Positions 56,473 through 64,000 of a stretch of 64,000 nucleotides of DNA are shown piece by piece; the stretch's first letter is position 1, and every line of letters starts with the position of its first letter. This stretch comes from Nemertoderma westbladi (taxonomy: Eukaryota > Xenacoelomorpha > Nemertodermatida > Nemertodermatidae), in assembly GCA_032718475.1 (NCBI GenBank), contig JAUCBJ010003138.1, positions 33,472 through 97,471 on the forward strand. Direction: 5' to 3'. The notes below the pieces were generated by a model. It did no database searches, had not been told where the DNA came from, and saw only the letters and a list, made by a program, of their open reading frames with translations. Made by a program: the position numbers and the translations under genes.

Positions 56473-57984
56473 ATGGTGACCTCCCAGATGGTGAGGGAGA
56501 TTAGGGACGTTCAACCAGGACGGGAACTGTGCGATAACCCGACGGATAAACTCCTCAGCTACAGTTCTAGTTGGTACAAGACCAAGAAACTAGTGGCGTA
56601 CTGGAGAGCCTTCGGGAATTTCCTTGCGGGAGTTGGCAAGGACAAGAAGATCAGGACAACCATAGATCTGGAAGGAGCGGCCAAGGCAGTGATCCGCTAT
56701 GAACAACGGAAGAACTACGGTGACGAGGTGGAACGCGTCGGTAACCAACAGCACCTCCGACGGGACAGCGAGCTGATTACGCTGTCACCACAACTCAATG
56801 ACGACGGGATTCTAGTAATGAATTCTAGGGTGGGATACAACAACAGCATAGTCGTACCACCGAAACCCATCATCATTCCTACAGGATCGCCAATAGTCCA
56901 CCAGATTATATGGGACTCCCACAAATCGATATTGCATGGGGGCACCAACCGAACCCTCACAGAGATAAGGAGGACCTATTGGGTCAAACAATTAAGGAAG
57001 AAGGTTAAAGCGGTAGTGGGGCAGTGCCAGACCTGCCGACGAGTGAAGAAGGAGCGAGCCGTACAGGAGATGGCGCCACTACCGGCGAGTAGGGTAAGAC
57101 AGCACGACCCGCCATTTACGCATTGCGGTGTGGACATGTTCGGGCCGATAAAGATCAAAGTGATGCGACACACGGAGAAACGCTACGGCATTATCTTCGT
57201 ATGCAACAACACACGGGCGGTAGGGATAGAACTCGCCCAAGATGCAACCGCATCAGCATTCATTAATGCCTTAGAAAGATTTAGAGACCGCAAAGGTGGG
57301 ACGATCGCAGTGATATACAGAGACAACGGCACCAACTTTGTGGGCGCAGAAAGTGAGATGGCAGAGGCCTTGGACATCTTTGAGGGAGAAGAAGTCAGGG
57401 CAGCCATGAGACGACGACAAGTAAAGTGGGAGAGAAGGACGCCGTATGCACCACATACACTAGGATGCGTCGAGAGACTGCTGGGCAGTTCAAAGCGTCT
57501 AATGACGAAGCTAATGAACACCCATATGGTCACTGAGGACGTCTTACGTACAGTACTTGCGAAGTGCGAGGGGATCATTAATAGCAGACCGCTATATCCG
57601 GAGAATGATGACCCTGAGTCACTAGACGTGCTAACGCCTAGCCATTTCCTAATGGAAAGGCCAGCGACCATCGATATGCGGGGTGTAGACCCAGATGACA
57701 TACACTCCCGCCAAAGTTGGAAAGTCGCTAAAGCGATAAGCGCAGAGTATTGGAGGAGGTGGGTCGAGGAATACCTACCCACACTCCATAAAAGGAGTAA
57801 GTGGAGGAAGCCAAATAGGGAGTTAAGAGAGGGAGATCTCGTAATCGTTACGGATGATACTATCATCAACAACCAGTGGCGGTTGGCGAGAGTTGTAGGC
57901 ACTTACTCCGACGAGGACGGAAGAGTCCGATCGGTAGAAGTGCGGATAGGTGGTAAGATAGGTGCGAAGGACAGAAAAACCTAG
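56473..57984 (+). CDS. BEL-2 integrase
   Basis: 503 residues in a frame shifted by +1 from RT-RNase H; as in other elements of the group it was presumably fused to Pol before the shift at about 56440-56475. It has an HHCC zinc domain (H150, H155, C185, C188), the catalytic triad in THCGVDMFGP (D221), IYRDNGTNFVGAE (D284) and GCVERLLGS (E334), and a C-terminal DUF5641-type domain with KWRKPNRELREGDLVIV and WRLARVVGTY. All catalytic residues are present. Cuts and joins LTR ends into host DNA with 5-bp stagger, in agreement with CTTAT. Confidence 0.93.
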   Translation: MVTSQMVREIRDVQPGRELCDNPTDKLLSYSSSWYKTKKLVAYWRAFGNFLAGVGKDKKIRTTIDLEGAAKAVIRYEQRKNYGDEVERVGNQQHLRRDSELITLSPQLNDDGILVMNSRVGYNNSIVVPPKPIIIPTGSPIVHQIIWDSHKSILHGGTNRTLTEIRRTYWVKQLRKKVKAVVGQCQTCRRVKKERAVQEMAPLPASRVRQHDPPFTHCGVDMFGPIKIKVMRHTEKRYGIIFVCNNTRAVGIELAQDATASAFINALERFRDRKGGTIAVIYRDNGTNFVGAESEMAEALDIFEGEEVRAAMRRRQVKWERRTPYAPHTLGCVERLLGSSKRLMTKLMNTHMVTEDVLRTVLAKCEGIINSRPLYPENDDPESLDVLTPSHFLMERPATIDMRGVDPDDIHSRQSWKVAKAISAEYWRRWVEEYLPTLHKRSKWRKPNRELREGDLVIVTDDTIINNQWRLARVVGTYSDEDGRVRSVEVRIGGKIGAKDRKT

Positions 57985-58530
57985 TTAGTTAGGAGGTACG
58001 TAGTACCGCCAGTTAGAGAGTTAGTTAGAAGGTACGTAGTACCTAGTTAGTTAGTTAGTTAGGAGGTACGTAGTACCGCCAGTTAGAGAGTTAGTTAGAG
58101 GGTACGTAAGTACCGTTAGTTAGTTAGTTAGAGTTAGAAGGTACGTAGTACCGATAGCTAGTTAGAGAGTTAGAGGGTACATAGTACCGCTAGTTAGTTA
58201 GAGTTAGAAGGTACGTAGTACCTAGTTAGTTAGAGAGTTAGAAGGTACGTAGTACCGATAGTTAGTTAGAGAGTTAGAAGGTACGTAGTACCGATAGTTA
58301 GTCAGAGAGTTAGAGGGTACGTAGTACCGATAGTTAGTTAGAGAGTTAGAGGGTACGTAGTACCGATAGTTAGTTAGAGAGTTAGAGGGTACGTAAGTAC
58401 CGCTAGTTAGTTAGAGAGTTAGAGGGTACGTAGTACCGTTAGTTAGAGAGAAAGTAAGAGTCAGAGGGTACGTAGTACCGTTAGTTAGAAGAGAGAGAGT
58501 AAGAGGTAAAAGGGGGTATAGATATAGATA
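57985..58530 (+). repeat. Array of 14 GGTAC-GTA-GTACC hairpins
   Basis: Fourteen copies of a GGTAC/GTACC stem with 3-4-nt loop (GTA, ATA or GTAA) are spaced 31-42 bp apart by GTTAGTTAGAGAGTTAG-type spacers that lack self-complementarity. The stems are invariant while the loops vary. The array lies immediately after the integrase stop and before the extra ORF; the homologous region of BEL-1 is 14640-15840. Confidence 0.88.
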
Positions 58531-58979
58531 TTAGTTAGCAGTTAGTAGAGAGAGGGGGGCATATGAGTACAGCTGGGTAAGTCGTGTGGCCACACGACGC
58601 ATGCTGCTGTACTGCATAGGCCAGAATACAGAGTAGGCCAGAATGTGGATTAGAGAATAGAATAATCCATAGGCAGTAGTAAGTAGTAGGACAGTAGGAT
58701 CAAATTAAATAGATAAATAAATAGAATAGGGCTGAAAGTTACAAAATAGTGGCAACACAAGGGAAGTTATTCTAGAACATAATAAAAGTAATGGACAAAA
58801 ATTGTAAATTACGCTCATTTACTAGCTTCAAAATTAATTAGGAATAATTTAGGTTAAAAGGCGCAGTTAAGTAGGAAATAGGCCATTATCGAACCGTACA
58901 GAACATCTTAGATACATCACTCATCTGTATTGCGCCTTGGTAAGGCACCACCTTGCAGGTGAGCGAGTGAACGTTCGGA
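58531..58979 (+). other. Leader of the extra ORF
   Basis: Non-coding. A splice-acceptor-like CACCTTGCAG/GTGAGC lies at about 58952-58966, shortly before the ATG, and TTCTAGAA occurs near 58771. How the extra ORF is expressed (splicing, internal promoter or reinitiation) cannot be told. Confidence 0.45.
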
Positions 58980-61529
58980 ATGGCGAGTAAGTTGATCAGA
59001 AAGAGAAAAGCGGAGTCAGGAGGAAAGGAGATACTGGTGGATTTCACCGAGAGGCATCCGGAAGAGAAGACGAGAGGATACTACGAGAGGTTAGAAAGGG
59101 GTCACGCGGCGCGAGCGCTGCAGGATCACTTCAGGGAGATGCACGAACAGCGGCTGGTCAGGACCTACGGGACGCCGTCGCTGGACAATGCGATCTTCCA
59201 ACACTTCCACTACGTGGTGAAAGGGGACGAGGCGAAGTTCGGGATTCCGAAGTACCCGAGGGAATCACCGAGGAAGGACTGGAAGAGATTCATAGAGTCC
59301 GTCAACAGAGGAGGATATATGATCCTAGACGACGAGGGAACTGTGGAAGACGAGGCGGGTTCGAGACGAGGAACGGCGGGGTCGGCCAGGACCATACTCC
59401 TACATTTGGCCGCGCCAAATGGGGACATCTTCTTATTCGATCTAGGAACGTATGGGAAGAAGGACGGGCCGAAATTAAACCGGTTACCGAAAGCGGTACA
59501 AGTCTTAGTAAGAGAGAAGTCGACGACGAAAGTGGGATCGGCGATTCGCGAGGATGCGGAGAGGATCATCGGTCCGGACGCCACCAACCTCCTGGATATG
59601 CAGAAAGTCTTTATGGCTATGACGGCACCGGATGGGTTGGGGGTAGTCGAAAACACAGGCCAATGCGGGGCGGTGGCGATGGGCCAATTATTGGGGCTCG
59701 TATGCCACAAACCGATGGACTGGGGGAAGTTTAGGGAAGAGTACGGAGCAGAACTAGCGAACTCGCTAAAGTGGGGAGCGAGACCGGGAAAGCAGGAGGT
59801 ATATCAGTTCCGCAGGGGAGCGATAAAGGTATATCAGAAGCGATATATCCTGCAGGAGGACTGGATGATGATAAGTTTGCTTAACTTATTCATGACCGTG
59901 GTTATCGAGAGGGAACCAGGGGCATTTCTGTTATCGGGATCACCCCTAAGCTACAGGAGAGCCTTTAAGACGGCCTTTGACGGTCTGGTAGACCACCTGG
60001 GGCTGAAGGGCGAGTCGGTGTACTACAACAGCCGGCATCTGGTAGACGGGGCGACAGATACACCGTATCAGAGATGGGAGCAGCTAGAGACGGATAGACG
60101 AGAAGCAAAGCGACTGGAAGAAGTCGCTAGACGGGAGAGGATAGAAGCAGAGGAGAGGGAAGAGGAGGCCAGGACACAGAGTTACGGCTTCGAGGAACAG
60201 GCAGGCCTAGACGAACTTCATTGGACTTCATCAGGGAGTTCGGGGGAGTCTCTAGGGCGAGAATTGGGATGGACGGTGGGATCGCCGAAGCAGTCGACGT
60301 CGGGGTTGCAAACGATGCCCATACCAGCGGGCGCCGAGGGCGACCAACCGCCAAGGAAGTTAAGGGAGCTAGAGGGATGGAGAGCTACGGGCGAGAGCCA
60401 AGGCGGGAAGGGACATAGTGGATCCATCGGGATACCGGGATTGGAGACACTACCAGAAGAGGAGGACGACGACGACGAGTTCGGAGAGATGCCGCCCATC
60501 GAGAGGATAGGCCACTCGGACACGGACTGGGTTGGCGGAAGGGTGGTGATGGCCAGTGGGGCGAGGGCCTTCTGGAACAGATCCGGCAAGCGGACCTGGG
60601 TGCACGAGGAGCCGGCGATGGATTTCGCGGGGAGCACCATCAGGTTGGGCGAGCAACCGGGGACGGCACCACGGATAGTATTCGGGGAGACGATGCCCGA
60701 GAGGGGCGGAGAGATCGACGTAGATAGAGAGACCAACGTAGAGAAGTTCGCCTACCAGCGACTCCACAGACCGCGGAGATCGCTTGGGACGAAAGACGAG
60801 GTGGGACGGGAGACATTGGTACTCGGCTGCGACTACTGTGGGAGACAGACCCATCGGGAAAGCAGCTGCCTATACCGGTTCCAACAGGGAACCTTTTGTC
60901 TCTACTGCAGAGAACCAAGCCACAGGATGGGGGCGTGTCCACGGTTGCATAACCGATGTCCAAAGTGCCACTTTCGGGGACACTACGGACGCGAGTGCGA
61001 CTGGATGAACGACAAGGAGAAGTTCACAAGATTCGAGGAGTGGGCCGACGTCGGGGCCATGACGCGCCAGCGCATGAAGGCCCAGGAGTTCAAGTGGGGT
61101 TTCTTCCTTATCAATCAGGAGACTCACATGGAAATCATAAAGCGGAGGCTACCGTTTACCTACCAAGAGGTAGCAACGGCGGCGTCGTACGCTGGAGTAA
61201 TGAACACGCAAAGGTATTTGGACAGGTGGACGCCAGAGAACCGAAGGGAGTTTAGGGATTTCTTGGCGGAGCACGTACCAAAGGCAATGAAAATGATCCT
61301 ATGGGACGCCACCAGAGGGAGACAACCGGGCCACTCTGAGGGACCACCGGCGAAGCGATATCGGGCACTAATAACACCAGCGCCCAAGGAGCCAACGACC
61401 GGGATCAGCAAGGAAGTGGCGGCGAAGGTCCGAAAGCAGAAAGCGGATGATGCCAGAGGAACGGTGATAACCAAGAAACGGCCCAGGGAAGAGGACGCCA
61501 GGGGGAACTATCCCCAGAGGAACAGATAG
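58980..61529 (+). CDS. BEL-2 extra ORF: DEDDy-type exonuclease-like domain + three CCHC knuckles
   Basis: 849 residues, intact, starting in good context (GGAATGG). Residues ~110-310 follow the order of WRN/RNase D-type 3'-5' exonucleases: motif I YMILDDEGT (D117, E119), a strand pair TILLHLA/DIFLFDLGTYG, motif II TKVGSAIREDAERI (D192), a LLGL...W stretch and motif III YILQEDWMMISLLNLF (Y289, D294). A Glu/Arg-rich helix (~367-400), an acidic run (~493-500), three perfect C-x2-C-x4-H-x4-C knuckles (617-630, 640-653, 660-673) and a basic tail with KKRPREED follow. There is no signal peptide or membrane segment, so it is not an envelope protein. Captured DEDDy exonucleases are, as I recall, described in some rotifer LTR elements; I know of none in BEL/Pao. 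Activity is inferred. BEL-1 lacks the ORF. Confidence 0.78.
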   Translation: MASKLIRKRKAESGGKEILVDFTERHPEEKTRGYYERLERGHAARALQDHFREMHEQRLVRTYGTPSLDNAIFQHFHYVVKGDEAKFGIPKYPRESPRKDWKRFIESVNRGGYMILDDEGTVEDEAGSRRGTAGSARTILLHLAAPNGDIFLFDLGTYGKKDGPKLNRLPKAVQVLVREKSTTKVGSAIREDAERIIGPDATNLLDMQKVFMAMTAPDGLGVVENTGQCGAVAMGQLLGLVCHKPMDWGKFREEYGAELANSLKWGARPGKQEVYQFRRGAIKVYQKRYILQEDWMMISLLNLFMTVVIEREPGAFLLSGSPLSYRRAFKTAFDGLVDHLGLKGESVYYNSRHLVDGATDTPYQRWEQLETDRREAKRLEEVARRERIEAEEREEEARTQSYGFEEQAGLDELHWTSSGSSGESLGRELGWTVGSPKQSTSGLQTMPIPAGAEGDQPPRKLRELEGWRATGESQGGKGHSGSIGIPGLETLPEEEDDDDEFGEMPPIERIGHSDTDWVGGRVVMASGARAFWNRSGKRTWVHEEPAMDFAGSTIRLGEQPGTAPRIVFGETMPERGGEIDVDRETNVEKFAYQRLHRPRRSLGTKDEVGRETLVLGCDYCGRQTHRESSCLYRFQQGTFCLYCREPSHRMGACPRLHNRCPKCHFRGHYGRECDWMNDKEKFTRFEEWADVGAMTRQRMKAQEFKWGFFLINQETHMEIIKRRLPFTYQEVATAASYAGVMNTQRYLDRWTPENRREFRDFLAEHVPKAMKMILWDATRGRQPGHSEGPPAKRYRALITPAPKEPTTGISKEVAAKVRKQKADDARGTVITKKRPREEDARGNYPQRNR

Positions 61530-62236
61530 GTTCCCAGAGTCGAGGGATAGAGACTGAGACTGGGACGTGGTGCGCCTGGAAGGCGCCGCGTGGGACGTAC
61601 GAACTATTAAGTACAAATTTAATTAATGCAAATAATCATATAAGTGCAATTTGTATGTACGTATGTAGTAATTAGTAATCTACAAATATACGCTGGGAGT
61701 AAGTACTATAGTCATACAACCTTTCTCAATTAGCTACTGGGACTGGGGGATAACTGACTATGGCACTATGGACGAGACACCAGACAATTTCACACTTCTT
61801 GAGTGCGACGGCACAAGAGGGGGGGGGAGATTCGTCTGAAGGGATGAGGCAGTCGAAGTAGGGTTGAGGGACAGAGTAATAGTGCGAAGTACAGAGAGAG
61901 TGCGGACGCAATTCTAGTGTGGGGGGGGAGAATAAGAGACTGAGTAAGGGACGAGGAGGTCCGAGTGTATGAGAGAGTTAGGATGAGAGTGAAGAAGAGA
62001 TAGGGCGGAAGTGTTGGGGAAACAAAAGTTGCGTGAGAGGTGAGCGCGATCGGCCCGACATGAGACGCCAGGCACACAGGGTAGCGTTATCATACACATA
62101 GGGGGCGGCCTGGAAAGCCGGCTCCGAGAGAAAAGAATTCCACCCCACACCCGATACTAGATCGGGATCCAGCGGGATTGTAGCGCACTTTTTGGTTGAT
62201 GCTATCTTCTTACCGGGAAGATAGCATGGGGGGGAG
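61530..62236 (+). other. BEL-2 3' untranslated region and polypurine tract
   Basis: Aligns from about 61700 with BEL-1 15940-16440. It ends with TGGGGGGGAG (62227-62236), the second-strand primer, directly before the 3' LTR. Confidence 0.85.
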
Positions 62237-62778
62237 TGTTAGCTTATTCAATCCCGCTAACACCCCACAAAGTTATAAGCCGATAAGCAATATTGGGAGC
62301 CACGAGATTGGGTAATTAACCAACTCGTGCCACCCCAATAAGAATGGGAAGGAAGCACACAATGAGGGTCAGGGGCCAAACCCCTAACCCAGAGAGAATA
62401 GGTGGAGTGAACGGGAACACTCCAAAGGGCGCCAACAAGGGTATCAACCAATCAGAGGGGGGAAAGGCATCGATTAGGTAAAGTAACAAGGCCAACCGTG
62501 CAATATAGCCACTTGGCAGTAATCATACCAATTCAGTTATCTCAGTGCAATACCGGTGCTAGATTAGGTTACAATAGTTTAGCTAGGGAAGGACCGGGAC
62601 TTTAGTTACCGTATCCCGCCTTCCGTATACGACAATATATCTCATACCTATATCTATATCTATATCTGCATATTATATTATATACGACAAACAGTACAAA
62701 CTCATTTACTCTTTATACACGGCGGGGACGCGTGAACTAAAACCGGATAAACCGGGATCCCTCTTGGATCCCGTCACA
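62237..62778 (+). repeat. BEL-2 3' LTR
   Basis: 542 bp; differs from the 5' LTR by one extra TATATC unit and about two substitutions near 62646 and 62671. Followed by CTTAT. Confidence 0.95.
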
Positions 62779-63312
62779 CTTATTGTATTTTTCGAGCCGC
62801 ACATTGACAAATATCCAAAAATGCCCTAATCAACAATGTACGATATATTTCAGTATCATATTCGTGATCAGCATCCCAAAAAAACTGTATAGTCATAAGA
62901 TCAATTTGATTTTGTGGTGAGTTTTCATTATCATATTTGCATTACACAACTTATTTTTTTCGTGCCCCAGAGGGCACATTCAAAATTACCAAAAATTATC
63001 TCGAATGTTATATTTGAGTTCTATAATCCTGATCAGAGTCCAAAACAACCGCTATATACCGCAAATAAATTAATGTTAGTCAATTATAAAACCTTTTCCA
63101 ACTTTTAGCAAGAAAAGGAGCGAGGAGTTGCTGGAAGATGGGGACCACAGCTCGCCAAAACTAACACAGCCTTGTAAATGGCTTTTGCTCTGTTTGATAG
63201 ACCATTAAATTTTAGGAAAGGTCACGAAACCTCGATTTTAAAAACAAACCTGACTCAGAGATATAAATAAATCACAAAAAATTTATAAAATGACCCCCCC
63301 CCCCCCCCCCCC
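62779..63312. repeat. Right half of the poly(G)/poly(C)-bounded repeat
   Basis: Resumes the palindrome (TTGTATTTTTCGA) after BEL-2, then repeats related to the left half (TCATATTCGTGATCAGCATCC). It ends with AAATGA and a ~20-base C tract (63294-63312), mirroring the G tract and TCATTT of the left end. Confidence 0.7.
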
Positions 63313-64000
63313 GGGCCAAATAGGGATCATCCTTTTATAACTGTGGTGTTTAGACAGTTTAACTACACTACTGGAGTGATTCTCACTCAGATTCAGTGCA
63401 TAAAGAATCGCTATTTTATTTAAAATAACATTTACATTGGTGGCTAACTCTACAGTACCGGTAGTCCAGTCCGTATTACAAAATGCGTTACTTGGCATAT
63501 TTTCAATTGTAGTATGTTTTAGTAGTATTATAGTATATACATCGACCACACCTACTGGATGCATCGCTAGCCAGCCCCTCAACTAAACATCCTCGTCAGC
63601 CATGTAAATCGCAAATATTTGGGCATTATAAAAAAACTGCAATAGACTTTCAGCATACTTTCAGGATTTTAAATGGCTTACCACCATATTTTTTCTCGCC
63701 AGCCGGCTGCCTAGAACAAAGTCATGCACATCGCAGATGATAAGTTGTTCTACTGTACTACAGTATCATAGCAGTTGCCATAATGTAATAGGGAAAGCGA
63801 TTATTTTTGTAATCATACGGACACAGATAGGGGGGATGGGGGGGAGGGGGGGGGACTGCACGCAATAAAAATTCATCCCTCTCCAAGGGAATTAGTCGCA
63901 AATAACTGTTGATTATTCGAAAAAAACTGTATCCTGTTCTATTGTGTTGAGTTTATTTGTTTTGGTTAAAATAAGGTGGGATATTAATTAGCCAAGATGG
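63313..64000. other. Non-coding right flank
   Basis: A G-rich tract is at 63828-63855. A minus-strand open frame (63283-63582) runs into the C tract and has no recognised content. No gene supported. Confidence 0.5.

Larger units (their letters stand above)
47095..62778 (+). mobile_element. BEL-2: near-complete BEL/Pao retrotransposon with extra 3' ORF
   Basis: 15,684 bp including a 1.8-kb LINE insertion. LTRs of 536 and 542 bp are flanked by CTTAT (47090-47094; 62779-62783). Order: LTR, Gag (coiled coil, Asn-rich, 20-residue repeats, LINE insertion), Pao capsid core, knuckles, aspartic protease, RT, RNase H, integrase, hairpin array, 849-residue exonuclease-like/zinc-knuckle ORF, polypurine tract, LTR. 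The LTRs differ by about two substitutions and one TATATC repeat, so the insertion is recent although gag-pol has stops and frameshifts. Confidence 0.95.

Noticed and set aside
57985-58530. Telomere-like (TTAG)n repeats
   Set aside because: GTTAG runs are only two to five units long and serve as spacers between hairpins inside an LTR element.
58980-61529. Envelope glycoprotein in the env position of BEL-2
   Set aside because: No signal peptide, transmembrane helix or glycoprotein cysteine pattern; the sequence is highly charged with exonuclease-like motifs and zinc knuckles.

Overview
The window is eukaryotic, almost certainly from a marine invertebrate animal. It holds one intron-containing host gene with canonical GT-AG introns, set in AT-rich DNA crowded with nested retrotransposons, large satellites and poly(G)/poly(C) tracts. 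The sequence alone does not fix the phylum. Nothing bacterial is present (no operons, ribosome binding sites or CRISPR).

Left third (1-24.8 kb). A 5'-truncated LINE (LINE-A, + strand, 1963-3577) has a 9-bp target-site duplication and a poly(A) tail. A large LINE on the minus strand (LINE-B) follows: ORF2 (APE endonuclease + reverse transcriptase) at 4749-8216 and ORF1 with an RRM-like domain and a Ulp1/C48-type cysteine protease domain. The protease domain is split by a BEL/Pao LTR element (BEL-1, 10317-16969, 5-bp duplication TGTAT). BEL-1 keeps only the head and zinc-knuckle end of Gag, and has lost the capsid core and pol. Beyond LINE-B lie a region of ~160-bp tandem repeats bounded by poly(G)/poly(C), fragments of a nuclease-like transposon ORF, a dispersed GCCGAAACG-bearing repeat and an inverted-repeat element inside LINE fragments.

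Middle (27.4-42.4 kb, minus strand). Nine exons join in consistent phase into a 522-residue SLC10-family (sodium/bile-acid-symporter-like) membrane protein with a signal peptide and N-terminal ectodomain. Its introns hold a 5.2-kb satellite of 43-bp units (intron 4), a 2.4-kb satellite of 35-bp units and a long inverted repeat (both intron 1). The three 1,600-1,700-codon open frames over the 43-bp satellite are artefacts.

Right third (43-64 kb). A 281-bp foldback carries a tRNA-like sequence in each arm. A 15.7-kb BEL/Pao element (BEL-2, 47095-62778, duplication CTTAT) then occupies the apex of a palindrome inside a poly(G)/poly(C)-bounded repeat. BEL-2 has nearly identical LTRs, a Gag with coiled coil, Asn-rich tract and 20-residue repeats (interrupted by an RTE-like LINE), the Pao gag core, zinc knuckles, aspartic protease, RT, RNase H and integrase. 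An array of 14 short RNA hairpins lies downstream of pol, followed by an intact extra 849-residue ORF. That ORF reads as a DEDDy-type 3'-5' exonuclease-like domain followed by three CCHC zinc knuckles. It is the most notable object in the window: a BEL/Pao element with a captured nuclease ORF in the position where other LTR elements carry env.
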